Below are positions 8,379 through 17,244 of a stretch of 64,000 nucleotides of DNA, in pieces. Within the stretch, counting starts at the first letter, position 1; each line of letters opens with the position of its first letter. Made by a program: the position numbers and the translations under genes. The notes below the pieces were generated by a model. The model worked only from the letters and a program-made list of their open reading frames with translations. It was not told where the DNA came from and did no database searches. Source of the DNA: an uncultured Lachnospiraceae bacterium (GTDB lineage Bacteria > Bacillota > Clostridia > Lachnospirales > Lachnospiraceae); the NCBI GenBank assembly GCA_900548905.1, contig URMK01000005.1, positions 62,001 to 126,000 on the forward strand, written 5' to 3'.

Positions 8379-9737
8379 TCACTCCTTCAAATTATTCACA
8401 AATTCCTTGAACATATTTCCCCTTACCTCATAGTTGGGAAACATCCCCCAGCTGGCACAGGCGGGGGAAAGCAGCACTGCGTCTCCGGAAACCGCATTTT
8501 TCACGCAGGTTTCCATACATTCTTCGAATGTATCTGCGAAAACGATGTTGGTAAGCCCATGTTTTCTGGCACATTCCGCTATTTTTTCCTTTGTCTGCCC
8601 GACGAGTACCAGCAGCTTGACCTTTCCGTCAAAAGCCTCCACCCACTCGTCGTATTCACTTTGTTTATCATAACCGCCGCCTATCAGAATGGTAGGGCGG
8701 TTCATGGCGCGGATTCCCTGGATGGCGGCATCCGGGTTGGTTCCCTTGGAATCGTTGTAATAGGCCACACCCTTCTTTGTCGCCACATATTCAATCCGGT
8801 GCTCCACCGCCTGAAAATGCTTTACTGTATAAAGTATATTCGGCACAGGCACTCCATATGCCGCCGACATGGCAATTGCTGCCATAACATTTTCCACATT
8901 ATGTGTGCCGATAAGCTGCATCTCATTGATATGCAGCAGCTTTTCCGTCACCCCGCCGAAACAGCGGAAAATCTCATCCCCTTCCAGATAATAGCCTTCT
9001 GCCAGCCTACGCGCGGAGGAGAACCAGATGACGGAGGCCGGACAGCGTTCCCCGAAAGCCCTTGTATACGGATCCTCATAGTTGAGTACGCAGGTATCTT
9101 CTTTTGTCTGGTTCTTCGTAATGGATTCCTTTACCGCCACATAATTCTCCATGGTGTGATGTCGGTTCAGATGATCGGGTGTGATATTCAGTATGGCGGA
9201 TACCGCAGGATGAAAGGATTCCGTAGTTTCCAGCTGGAAGCTGCTGATCTCCGCTACCGTCACACTGTCCTCCCGGGTATTTAACGCTTCCAGCGTATAA
9301 GGGTTCCCGATATTCCCCACCACAAAAACGGAAGAAAACCAGTCCCGCATGATTTGGCCCGTGAGCGCTGTCGTTGTGGTTTTTCCGTTGGTTCCGGTAA
9401 TGGCGATTACCCCGCCCCTGGAAAACGCATAGCCAAGCTCCACTTCCCCCCACACCGGGATACCCTTGTCCCTGAAATTATCCGCAAAAGGCGTATCCGC
9501 GGGGACTCCCGGGCTTACTATCACCAGATCCAGTTCCCCGGCAAGCCCCTCCGGAAGGGTTCCCGTTATTATTGTGATCCCCGCATCCGGAAGTTTTTTT
9601 TCCACTTCCCTTCTATCTGTTTCCGTATTTTCATCGAAAAGATACAGCACCGCCTTTTCCTTTGCCAGCAGTGCGGCAGCGGCAATGCCGCTTTTTCCGG
9701 TGCCTACCACCAAAACCTTTTTACCTGCTACGTTCAT
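8379..9737 (-). CDS. murD: UDP-N-acetylmuramoyl-L-alanine--D-glutamate ligase MurD
   Basis: ATP-dependent cytosolic ligase adding D-glutamate to UDP-MurNAc-L-Ala. It has 452 residues in three Mur-ligase domains: an N-terminal Rossmann-like domain starting VLVVGTGKSGIAAA, the ATPase domain with the P-loop GTNGKTTT at 115-122 and the NITPDHLNRH motif, and the C-terminal domain with YNDSKGTNPDAA and the ACASWGMFPNYEVRG signature. ATG 9737 has GGGAGG upstream. It lies 31 bases after mraY and just before ftsW, the normal dcw order. murF is not in the cluster, and murE is 20 kb away in this window. Confidence 0.96.
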   Translation of the reverse strand: MNVAGKKVLVVGTGKSGIAAAALLAKEKAVLYLFDENTETDRREVEKKLPDAGITIITGTLPEGLAGELDLVIVSPGVPADTPFADNFRDKGIPVWGEVELGYAFSRGGVIAITGTNGKTTTTALTGQIMRDWFSSVFVVGNIGNPYTLEALNTREDSVTVAEISSFQLETTESFHPAVSAILNITPDHLNRHHTMENYVAVKESITKNQTKEDTCVLNYEDPYTRAFGERCPASVIWFSSARRLAEGYYLEGDEIFRCFGGVTEKLLHINEMQLIGTHNVENVMAAIAMSAAYGVPVPNILYTVKHFQAVEHRIEYVATKKGVAYYNDSKGTNPDAAIQGIRAMNRPTILIGGGYDKQSEYDEWVEAFDGKVKLLVLVGQTKEKIAECARKHGLTNIVFADTFEECMETCVKNAVSGDAVLLSPACASWGMFPNYEVRGNMFKEFVNNLKE

Positions 9738-9768
9738 TTTTTACCTCCCAGACGGCAATGCCGCTTTT

Positions 9769-10725
9769 TTACATGGCTATTAATGCCACCAGGCACAGAA
9801 TCGCCGTAATAATGGAGAATACTGCGACTATCCTCGTTTCGGACCATCCGCCCAGCTCAAAATGATGATGCAGAGGCGCCATGCGGAATAACCGCTTCCC
9901 GCCGGTAGCTTTGAAATACACCACCTGGAGAATGACGGATACTACCTCTATCACATAAATAAAACCGATAATCGGTATAAAAAGCTGAAGCTGCATCATA
10001 ATAGCCGCCCCCGCCACAAATCCCCCTAACGCAAGGGAACCCGTATCACCCATAAAAACGCTGGCCGGATATACATTGAAAAGCAGGAAGCCCATCAAAG
10101 CCCCTGCCACCGCACAGGTTATGGGTTCAATTCTCGTCCCCGTACCGATAGCCGCCGCCGACAGGAAGCTGGCTGCCAGCACGGTTACACTGGCCGCCAG
10201 GCCGTCAAGGCCGTCGGTAAAATTAGCACCGTTTACCGTTCCTATTATAATAAAAAACAGAATCGGTATGTTCAGCCATCCCAAATCCAGCTCGACCCCC
10301 GGCATAAAAGGGACCTTTGCCGCCAGGCTGATGTCGGTGACCTTCAGCAGATAATAAACGAACAGGCCGGTAACCACCAGCTGTCCCGCCATCTTTTGCA
10401 AAGGGGAAAGCCCCATGGAACGCTTCAGAATTACCTTGATGTAATCATCCAGGAAACCAATCAGCCCAAACCCCAGCGTCAGCAGAAGTATCGGTTTGAT
10501 CTCCGGATATTCCTTCATATAAAAAAGAGAGGTAACAATCATTGCCGACAGGATCAGAATTCCTCCCATTGTCGGTGTTCCGTTTTTTTTCAAATGGCTT
10601 TTGGGCCCTTCGTCTCTGACGGTCTGCCCAGCCTTAAGTCTCTTTAGAAAAGGTATGATCACCGGTCCCAGCAATACGCTTACAAGAAACGAAAGAAGCA
10701 CCGGTATACAAACAGATAAACTCAT
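9769..10725 (-). CDS. mraY: Phospho-N-acetylmuramoyl-pentapeptide-transferase MraY
   Basis: Integral membrane enzyme that moves phospho-MurNAc-pentapeptide to undecaprenyl phosphate, making lipid I. It has 318 residues and about ten membrane helices. Motifs include GPKSHLKKNGTPTMGGI (about 40-57), the GFLDDYIKV aspartate pair, NFTDGLDGLAA with catalytic Asp residues, VFMGDTGSLALGG, and the C-terminal APLHHHFELGGWSETRIV. GGAAAGG precedes the ATG. It follows the 580-residue PBP gene by 54 bases on the same strand. Confidence 0.97.
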   Translation of the reverse strand: MSLSVCIPVLLSFLVSVLLGPVIIPFLKRLKAGQTVRDEGPKSHLKKNGTPTMGGILILSAMIVTSLFYMKEYPEIKPILLLTLGFGLIGFLDDYIKVILKRSMGLSPLQKMAGQLVVTGLFVYYLLKVTDISLAAKVPFMPGVELDLGWLNIPILFFIIIGTVNGANFTDGLDGLAASVTVLAASFLSAAAIGTGTRIEPITCAVAGALMGFLLFNVYPASVFMGDTGSLALGGFVAGAAIMMQLQLFIPIIGFIYVIEVVSVILQVVYFKATGGKRLFRMAPLHHHFELGGWSETRIVAVFSIITAILCLVALIAM

Positions 10726-10779
10726 TTAACCTTTCCTGTGACTCTTTGTCACCCTTTCCTTTCATTTTTCCTGCTGTTA

Positions 10780-12522
10780 CTATTCTCGTACATTATAATC
10801 CAACTTTTCCAAATAAGGAAGGATATTCTCGAAGAGCTGCCGTACCACCGGAGCCGACACCTGGCCGCCGTAATACACGCCCTGCGGGTTGGTTATAATT
10901 GCCAGGGCGAGCACCTGGGGATCGTCCGCCGGCGCAAATCCCAAAAAGGAGGCAATATAGCGCCCGGTTCCTCTCGGCAGGGTCTGGCTGGTTGCCGTTT
11001 TGCCTCCCACCCGGAAGCCCTCCACATATCCGTTCTTACCACCTCCGTTTTCCACCACCTGCTCCAGCATATAGCGCAGCTTCTCACAGGTGTCCTCCGA
11101 TACGATGCCGGTCGTAACCGGATACTCGAAGGTATTTGTTACATTACCTTCTTCATCCACCGTTTCCACTCCGAAATGGGGGGTGATCCGGTTGCCCCCG
11201 TTAATCAGGGACGATACCGTAGTCGCCAGCTGTATCGGGGTAATCTGGAAGGACTGGCCGAACGAGATGGTAGCCAGCTCCACCAGACCGATGTTTTCCA
11301 GCTTGTGCATAATCGTTCCGGCTTCTCCCGGCAAATCCACATTGGTTTTGTTCTGAAGCCCGAACTGGTTAAAATATCTGTAATAATTGTCCGCTCCCAG
11401 CCGCAGCCCCACCGTAACAAAAACAGGGTTACAGGAATTCATGGTAGCCTGGACAAAGTTTTCCGCCCCGTGACCTGAGGTTTTATGGCACCGGATCCTG
11501 CGATCCTCCACCATAATATAACCGGGGCAGCTGAAATTGTCTTCCATCGTCACCACACCTTCCTCCAGCCCGGCAGCGGCGGTGATGATTTTAAAAATAG
11601 AACCCGGTTCGTAGGTATCATTGATGCAGCCGTTTCTCCACATCCGGTTCAGCAGATCCTGTTTATCCTTATCGGAGAGATTCTCCGTATCCGTACCTTC
11701 CGGAAGGGTGAAGGGATCATTTAAATTAAATTCCGGTACATTGACCATGGCAAGGATTTCACCGTTATCGGGTTTCATAACAAGGATGGAAACGCTCTCC
11801 GCCTCCTTGGCCGCCAGGACCTGGTTGGCAAGCTGGGTGGCATACTGTTCAATATTCACATCCAGGCTGATGTGCAGATCGTCGCCGTTTACCGGCTCCA
11901 CCCGGTCTTCGCCCTCCTCCGTCACCTCCACGCCTCTGGCATCGGTCACTGTCAGGATGGTCCCCGGTTCTCCCTGCAGGAATTCATCATATTTGACTTC
12001 CAGCCCTACAATCCCCTGGTTATCTCCTCCGGTAAAGCCAAGCACCTTGGAAGCCAGGCTGTCAAAGGGATAATATCTCTTGTAGTCCTCATCCACTTTA
12101 ACGCCGTCCAGCTGGTAAGCACGGATAGCATCCCCCACCGATTTGTCCACATTACTTTTTATCTTTTCTATGGCGGTGTATTTTTCCACCCGTTTTCTGA
12201 CATATTCCTCCTCCAGTTCCAGTTCTTTGGCCAGAACCTCGACCACTTTGTCCGGATCGGATATCTGGTTATGGATAACGGAAATGTTGCATACAGTCCG
12301 GTTATCGGCCAGTACCGTACCGGTGGCATCGATGATCCTTCCCCGTTTTGCTTTGATATTTCTCTCCCTCTGATGGAGTTCCTCCGCCGCCTGGGTATAG
12401 TAAGCCGATTGGTATACCATCAGATAAACAAGGCGTCCCGCCAGCCCGACAAAGGCGGCCAGGCAGAGTGCGAAAGCCCAGACTGTTTTCTTTCTGTGGA
12501 ATGTTTTATTTTTCTCTTCCAT
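10780..12522 (-). CDS. Class B penicillin-binding protein, SpoVD/FtsI type, with KTA in place of KTG
   Basis: Monofunctional D,D-transpeptidase that crosslinks peptidoglycan outside the membrane, probably with a SEDS partner. It has 580 residues: a short basic cytoplasmic start, a membrane anchor at about 13-35, a PBP dimerisation domain (about 50-210) and the transpeptidase domain. Active-site motifs are SIFK at 308-311 (nucleophile Ser308), SCN at 363-365 and KTAT at 508-511, where class B enzymes normally read KTGT. It lacks the C-terminal PASTA domain of Bacillus SpoVD. GAGG lies 7 bases before the ATG. It follows a second, larger PBP in tandem; one may serve division and the other sporulation, but the sequence does not say which. 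Confidence 0.92.
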   Translation of the reverse strand: MEEKNKTFHRKKTVWAFALCLAAFVGLAGRLVYLMVYQSAYYTQAAEELHQRERNIKAKRGRIIDATGTVLADNRTVCNISVIHNQISDPDKVVEVLAKELELEEEYVRKRVEKYTAIEKIKSNVDKSVGDAIRAYQLDGVKVDEDYKRYYPFDSLASKVLGFTGGDNQGIVGLEVKYDEFLQGEPGTILTVTDARGVEVTEEGEDRVEPVNGDDLHISLDVNIEQYATQLANQVLAAKEAESVSILVMKPDNGEILAMVNVPEFNLNDPFTLPEGTDTENLSDKDKQDLLNRMWRNGCINDTYEPGSIFKIITAAAGLEEGVVTMEDNFSCPGYIMVEDRRIRCHKTSGHGAENFVQATMNSCNPVFVTVGLRLGADNYYRYFNQFGLQNKTNVDLPGEAGTIMHKLENIGLVELATISFGQSFQITPIQLATTVSSLINGGNRITPHFGVETVDEEGNVTNTFEYPVTTGIVSEDTCEKLRYMLEQVVENGGGKNGYVEGFRVGGKTATSQTLPRGTGRYIASFLGFAPADDPQVLALAIITNPQGVYYGGQVSAPVVRQLFENILPYLEKLDYNVRE

Positions 12523-12627
12523 TGGAAAACCTCATAAAGCGGTAATTGATACAATCTATTACCGGATTTATGAGGTTATTCTCATTTCAGCCTTCTTTTG
12601 TACGAAAGATTCCGGAAAAGCTGCTCA

Positions 12628-14922
12628 TCAGAATGGATTGTCATCCCCGCCTTCCTCTCCCTGGCCCTGCCCATTGTCCAGGGGCAGGTTAGGCTCCGGA
12701 AGATCCAGCGGCGTATCTTCGTCTATCGCTTCTCCCGTATTGGGATCCACTTTGGTGCCGTCAGGCAGAATACCGTACCCGGTTTCCGGATCAATTTCCA
12801 TCTCCGGCCGGTTGGGATTATCCCCCTCGTCTCCTGTATTTTCCCCGGCCGCAGAGCTTTCCCCGGTCTGGCTTCCTTCCTGGGGCGCATCTCCTTCACC
12901 GCCTATATCATTCCCGCTGATATCGTTGCCGCTTACCTGATCCATCAGCTTCTGTTTGTAGGCTATCTGCTGTTCCTCCAGTTCCTTGCGTTCTGCTTCG
13001 GAAAGAGGCTCCGTCATAAAAATATCCATATACGGCAGGACTTCTGTGAGTATGCTGCGCACGATCCTGGTTGCATATTTGGCATCATCCTGTTTATCGG
13101 AATTAGGTCTGTCAACCACCACGTAAATGGCGATCTGCGGATCGTCCGCGGGCGCATAACCGATAAAAGAAACCACATACTGGCCGTTTCCTCTGGGCTG
13201 GGTTTCCGCCGTACCTGTCTTTCCTCCGATTACATATCCGGCGGGCCTGGCCGTATGCCCGGTCCCGTTTTCGCCTACCACCACCTCTTTACAGTATTGC
13301 CTTATTTTCTCGGAAGTTGCCTCGGAAACGGTCTGTTTTAAAAGACGGGGTTCGATATTTCTTACCACGGATCCGTCGGATGCGGTGATCTTGCTCACCA
13401 TGTGCGGCTCATAATAATAGCCTCCGTTAACCAGGGAACTGAAGCCCGCCACCATCTGTATCATTGTCACATTAAAACCCTGGCCGAAGGAAGCTGTTGC
13501 CAGCTCGACCGGCCCCATGCTGTCCTCTGTGAACACCAGCGACGCGGTGCGCGCTTCTCCGGCAAGGTCAATATTGGTTTTCAGGCCGAAATTAAAGTCC
13601 TGCATATATTTCAGCAGCGTGGTTTTGCCGATGGTCTGCCCCATTTTCATAAGGGCAACATTACAGGAACGCTCAATAGCTCCCGAAACTGTAACCAGAC
13701 CGTCGCCGCCAACCCGGTAGCTGTGGCATTTGATAGGCTTCTGCCCTTCCACTATCGTCAGGCTCCCGTTGCACTGATAGGTCTCATTTCCGGTCATCTT
13801 ACCGCTTTCCAGACCGGCAGCCGCCGTAAAAGGCTTAATGGTGGAACCAGGCTCGAAGGTATTGGATATACAATAATTTTTCCAGAGGGCATTGAGCTGC
13901 TGGTATAGGGTATCATCATCCATGGCCGCCAGCGTTTCCTCATTGATTACGGTCTCCTGAATCGTTCCCTGCCCATCCACCACATGCTGTCCCAGAAGCA
14001 TGTCCGTATTTCTCGGATCATTCAGGTTAAAAAAGGGATAGCTGGCCATAGCCAGGACATTTCCGTTATTTACATCCATAATAACGCAGCCCACATTCTG
14101 GGCGCCGTTTCCTTCGCCCGCCGCATTTTTATAGGTATCGTTATATTCCTGCAGCTTACGTTCCACAATACCCTGGATATTGGCATCCAGCGTAGTAACC
14201 AGATTATAACCGTCCACCGCTGCTTTTGTGGTCCGCTCCAGATTGGAATCATCGTTCATATAGCCGTATTCCCTGCCGTTCACACCGCTGAGAATATCGT
14301 TATAGTACTCCTCCAGCCCGTAATTGCCCACATTGTCCTTGCTGGTAAAACCGATAACATCGCCGGCCATGGTATTGTTGGGGTATACTCTCCGGTATTC
14401 CTCTTCAAACCACACACCCTGGATATATTTCCCCTGCTCCTCATCGTTCTGCAATTCCTGGAAAGGGGCAATTTCATCATAGGTCAGCTGTTTTAACAGG
14501 ACATGGTACTGGGAGGTGGGATTCTGCTCATTATAGGACCGTATGGAAGCCTCCTCCACATCAAAGCACTGGGTCAGCGCGGAGATGGTTCCCTCCACAT
14601 ATTCTTCTTTTTCATTCATCAGCTTGCAGTCCAGCACCAGGTTGTATACCTTTTCACTCACTGCCAGCTTGGTTCCTTTGGAATCCAGGATTTCCCCTCT
14701 TTTAAAAGGAATTGTCCGGCTGGAATACTGCTGCTGGGAAAGCACCTGACGCTTATACTGTTCCCCGTTATCCCGGTTAATCAGAACCAGCCTTACGCTT
14801 AATCCTGCAAAAGCCAGTAATACCAGAAAATACAGTACTACCAGCTTCTTTTGCATTTTTGTTGTAAATTTATTTGTATTCTGTACGTCTTTTCTATCGT
14901 TGTTCTCTCTGCTTCTATCCAA
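12628..14922 (-). CDS. Class B penicillin-binding protein, FtsI/PBP2B type, with long acidic C-terminal tail
   Basis: Septal-type transpeptidase of 764 residues. It has a cytoplasmic head, one membrane anchor (about 26-48), a dimerisation domain, and a transpeptidase domain with STIK at 360-363, SCN at 419-421 and KTGT at 568-571, all canonical. From about residue 660 the protein changes to a low-complexity extracellular tail rich in Gly, Asp, Glu, Pro and Asn, with repeated DPxTG-like units (DPETGYG, DPNTGEA). The start is TTG at 14922 with AGGTGG upstream, inside the 3' spacer of the FtsL-like gene. The next in-frame ATG has no ribosome site and would cut into the membrane region. Position after rsmH and the FtsL-like gene matches ftsI/pbpB. 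Confidence 0.93.
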   Translation of the reverse strand: MDRSRENNDRKDVQNTNKFTTKMQKKLVVLYFLVLLAFAGLSVRLVLINRDNGEQYKRQVLSQQQYSSRTIPFKRGEILDSKGTKLAVSEKVYNLVLDCKLMNEKEEYVEGTISALTQCFDVEEASIRSYNEQNPTSQYHVLLKQLTYDEIAPFQELQNDEEQGKYIQGVWFEEEYRRVYPNNTMAGDVIGFTSKDNVGNYGLEEYYNDILSGVNGREYGYMNDDSNLERTTKAAVDGYNLVTTLDANIQGIVERKLQEYNDTYKNAAGEGNGAQNVGCVIMDVNNGNVLAMASYPFFNLNDPRNTDMLLGQHVVDGQGTIQETVINEETLAAMDDDTLYQQLNALWKNYCISNTFEPGSTIKPFTAAAGLESGKMTGNETYQCNGSLTIVEGQKPIKCHSYRVGGDGLVTVSGAIERSCNVALMKMGQTIGKTTLLKYMQDFNFGLKTNIDLAGEARTASLVFTEDSMGPVELATASFGQGFNVTMIQMVAGFSSLVNGGYYYEPHMVSKITASDGSVVRNIEPRLLKQTVSEATSEKIRQYCKEVVVGENGTGHTARPAGYVIGGKTGTAETQPRGNGQYVVSFIGYAPADDPQIAIYVVVDRPNSDKQDDAKYATRIVRSILTEVLPYMDIFMTEPLSEAERKELEEQQIAYKQKLMDQVSGNDISGNDIGGEGDAPQEGSQTGESSAAGENTGDEGDNPNRPEMEIDPETGYGILPDGTKVDPNTGEAIDEDTPLDLPEPNLPLDNGQGQGEEGGDDNPF

Positions 14923-14936
14923 ACCGCCACCTACTT

Positions 14937-15440
14937 CTAATCTGCAATATCTGCCAGCTGCCTTACATAATCGCTGCCTTCATCCGGAATAGTCACAATC
15001 TGATTCTGATCCGGATAGGTCATACCCAGTTCGGTAATAGCGATTCTCCTGATTTCATCCAAATCCACGGAGCTTTCGATCCTGCTGTATTCCTCATCAT
15101 TGGCAACCTTCAGGCTGTTGAGGGTGCTTTCCATTGCAGAGATATGCTTTACGCTGGCAGTGATTTCCGACTGCAGACGGATATAGCCGATCAAAACCAC
15201 GCCCGCTACGATCAGGGAAGCCGTCAAAAAAAGCACATAACCCAGATTCATGTAGACAGCCTTGTCCCTGTTCTTCTTCACCGCATGGCTCAGTTCCTGT
15301 CTGCGGGGCTTATGTATCTCTTCTACAACATCTATTTGTCTTACCGTATTGCCTGCCACATATGCACTGCGGCTGACTGATTTTCTGTATTCGCTTTTTC
15401 CAGTGCTTCTGTTTTGTCTGTTTCTAACTGTCTGTGCCAT
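14937..15440 (-). CDS. ftsL: FtsL-like cell division protein (septum formation initiator family)
   Basis: Small bitopic protein of 167 residues. A basic N-terminal cytoplasmic region of about 85 residues leads to one transmembrane helix (about 86-108, MNLGYVLFLTASLIVAGVVLIGYI). A coiled-coil stretch follows (RLQSEITASVKHISAMESTLNSLK), then the conserved ELGMTYPDQNQIV element typical of FtsL/DivIC. The partner would be FtsQ/DivIB and DivIC in the complex that activates FtsWI. GGAG precedes ATG 15440. Sequence conservation in this family is low, so the call rests on topology, the ELGM-YP motif and the slot between rsmH and the PBP gene. Confidence 0.88.
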   Translation of the reverse strand: MAQTVRNRQNRSTGKSEYRKSVSRSAYVAGNTVRQIDVVEEIHKPRRQELSHAVKKNRDKAVYMNLGYVLFLTASLIVAGVVLIGYIRLQSEITASVKHISAMESTLNSLKVANDEEYSRIESSVDLDEIRRIAITELGMTYPDQNQIVTIPDEGSDYVRQLADIAD

Positions 15441-15497
15441 GGCAATTCTCCTTCATTTTTTCTGCGTGCAACGGGCCAAACGAACGCACAAGCGCGT

Positions 15498-16442
15498 TCA
15501 CTTGTCGGCTGCTGCTTTTTCAAAAATACGCAGTTTTGCGCTTTTGGAACGGGGATTGTTTTCCAGTTCCTCCTCTCCGGGTAAAACCGGCTTTCTGGTA
15601 ATCACCTTGCCCTGTGACTGTTTCCCGCACACACACACCGGGAAATCCGGCGGGCAGGTACAGGGGTTTTCATTTTTCCGGAAGGCCGACTTCACAAGGC
15701 GGTCCTCCAGGGAATGGAAGGTGATAATGCATATTCTTCCTCCGGGATGAAGCAATGCTATCAATTCATCCAGGGAATTTTTCAAAACGTCCAGTTCATG
15801 ATTGCATTCAATACGGATAGCCTGGAAGGTGCGCTTGGACGGGTGTCCGCCGTTCGCCCTCATTCTGGCCGGTATCGCCGCCTTTATCAATTCATTCAGC
15901 TCGCCTGTAGTTTCAATGGGTTTGTCCTTCCTGGCCGCCGCGATATGCTTGGCAATGTTCTTGGCAAACTGATCTTCCCCATAATCCCGGATAATACGGT
16001 AAAGCTCCCTTTCCGGGTAGCCGTTGACGATTTCCCTTGCGGTCAGAGACTGTCTAGTATCCATCCGCATGTCCAGAGCGGTGTCGTAACGGTAGGAAAA
16101 CCCGCGTTCCGCATTGTCCAGCTGATAAGAGGAAACCCCCAAATCCAGCACAATCCCGTCCACTCCGTCAAGCCCCAGGCTCTTGACTACCGCCGGTGCA
16201 TTACAATAATTATCCCGTACAAGCGTTACCTTGTCCTGATAAGGCTCCAGCCTTACCGACGCCGCGGCAAGAGCCTGGGCATCCTGATCGATCCCAATCA
16301 GGCGTCCCGTTTCAAGCCTGCTGCAGATCACACTGCTGTGGCCGCCGCCGCCCAGCGTTCCGTCCAGATAGATACCGCCGGGTTTTATCGCAAGTCCTTC
16401 TATTGTCTCATCTAAAAGTACCGATCTATGAACAAATTCCAT
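15498..16442 (-). CDS. rsmH: 16S rRNA (cytosine(1402)-N(4))-methyltransferase RsmH (MraW)
   Basis: SAM-dependent methyltransferase that modifies C1402 in the ribosomal P site. It has 314 residues, the standard length. Visible motifs are [13 protein letters not shown] at the start, the SAM loop [10 protein letters not shown] (about 28-37), [19 protein letters not shown], and the C-terminal [13 protein letters not shown] plus the [10 protein letters not shown] signature. ATG 16442 has GAGG 5 bases upstream and lies 22 bases after mraZ. Confidence 0.97.
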   Translation of the reverse strand: MEFVHRSVLLDETIEGLAIKPGGIYLDGTLGGGGHSSVICSRLETGRLIGIDQDAQALAAASVRLEPYQDKVTLVRDNYCNAPAVVKSLGLDGVDGIVLDLGVSSYQLDNAERGFSYRYDTALDMRMDTRQSLTAREIVNGYPERELYRIIRDYGEDQFAKNIAKHIAAARKDKPIETTGELNELIKAAIPARMRANGGHPSKRTFQAIRIECNHELDVLKNSLDELIALLHPGGRICIITFHSLEDRLVKSAFRKNENPCTCPPDFPVCVCGKQSQGKVITRKPVLPGEEELENNPRSKSAKLRIFEKAAADK

Positions 16443-16464
16443 AGGGCCTCAACCTTTCCGTGTC

Positions 16465-16902
16465 TTATATTCCCAGCCCCAAATCGGCCATACGTTCCGC
16501 GATATCTTCCATCGCTTCGTCTTCCTCTTCTGTAATTCCATCCCACTTCGCCTTGCTCCAGATTTCGATACGGCTGGCTACGCCCACCAGTACCACATCC
16601 TTTTCCAGCCCCGCGAAATCTCTCAGATTCCCGGGGACCAGAATCCTTCCCTGCTTGTCCACTTCCACTTCCGCAGCTCCTGCAAGAAAGAATCTGACGA
16701 ACTGTCGGTTATCCTTCTTATTCAAAGGCAAAGCCTTCAGCTTTTCCTCAAAGGCGTTCCATTCCTGATTGTCATACACAAATAAGCAGCCGTCCAACCC
16801 TTTCGTAATTACGAATTCCTCGCCTAAAACCTCTCGGAATTTTGAAGGTATGATCAGCCTGCCTTTCGTATCAATTGTATGATTGTATTCACCCATGAAC
16901 AT
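16465..16902 (-). CDS. mraZ: Transcriptional regulator MraZ
   Basis: AbrB-fold DNA-binding protein of 145 residues with two SpoVT/AbrB-like repeats: [21 protein letters not shown] at the N-terminus and [21 protein letters not shown] in the second half. It forms ring-shaped oligomers in characterised species and regulates its own operon. I placed the start at ATG 16902 (MFMGEY), with GAGG 11 bases upstream. A GTG at 16911 is too close to that site. It is the first gene of the division cluster, and its own operator boxes lie at 16993-17028. Confidence 0.95.
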   Translation of the reverse strand: MFMGEYNHTIDTKGRLIIPSKFREVLGEEFVITKGLDGCLFVYDNQEWNAFEEKLKALPLNKKDNRQFVRFFLAGAAEVEVDKQGRILVPGNLRDFAGLEKDVVLVGVASRIEIWSKAKWDGITEEEDEAMEDIAERMADLGLGI

Positions 16903-16992
16903 GACAATCACCGCCTCAAAAGTGGCCTGTCACGGAAAAGCACTTCCGAAGCTGCCTCGCCTGCAATTTCAAGCCGGCCGAAGGAAAATCTA

Positions 16993-17028
16993 CCACTTTC
17001 CACCACTTCGTACCACTTTCCACCACTT
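16993..17028 (-). promoter_or_regulatory. MraZ operator: four direct repeats AAGTGG at 10-bp spacing
   Basis: The plus strand shows CCACTT at 16993, 17003, 17013 and 17023, exactly one helical turn apart. Read on the minus strand these are AAGTGG(T) boxes. The published mollicute MraZ site is a set of AAAGTG[T/G] repeats, and E. coli MraZ also binds short direct repeats near its promoter. Placement between the likely transcription start and the mraZ ribosome site fits autoregulation. Confidence 0.85.
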
Positions 17029-17041
17029 TTACTATGATTTT

Positions 17042-17069
17042 AGTATAATCCAAGGTATTTTGCAAGCAA
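17042..17069 (-). promoter_or_regulatory. Sigma-A-type promoter of the mraZ/division cluster
   Basis: On the minus strand TTGCTT (17064-17069) and TATACT (17042-17047) are 16 bp apart, about 140 bases upstream of mraZ and immediately upstream of the MraZ boxes. It would start transcription near 17035. Confidence 0.65.
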
Positions 17070-17086
17070 AATCAACCCTTTCCCAT

Positions 17087-17130
17087 AAAAAAAAGCGGTC
17101 TGCAAAAGGAACTGCAAACCGCTTTTTATC
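17087..17130. terminator. Terminator between ychF and the mraZ promoter
   Basis: AAAGCGGT pairs with ACCGCTTT, extended by TGCA/TGCA across a one-base mismatch. It is flanked by A-rich and T-rich tracts. It can isolate the mraZ promoter from upstream ychF transcription; strong in both directions. Confidence 0.8.
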
Positions 17131-17244
17131 ATATTGTCCATATATGGTATAATATTTCATTTCCAACACTACATATAGTTTATTCTTTCATCCGCCCCTC
17201 ATTCCATTTCCATAAATTACCAGGGTGGGGGAGAATCCCATATT

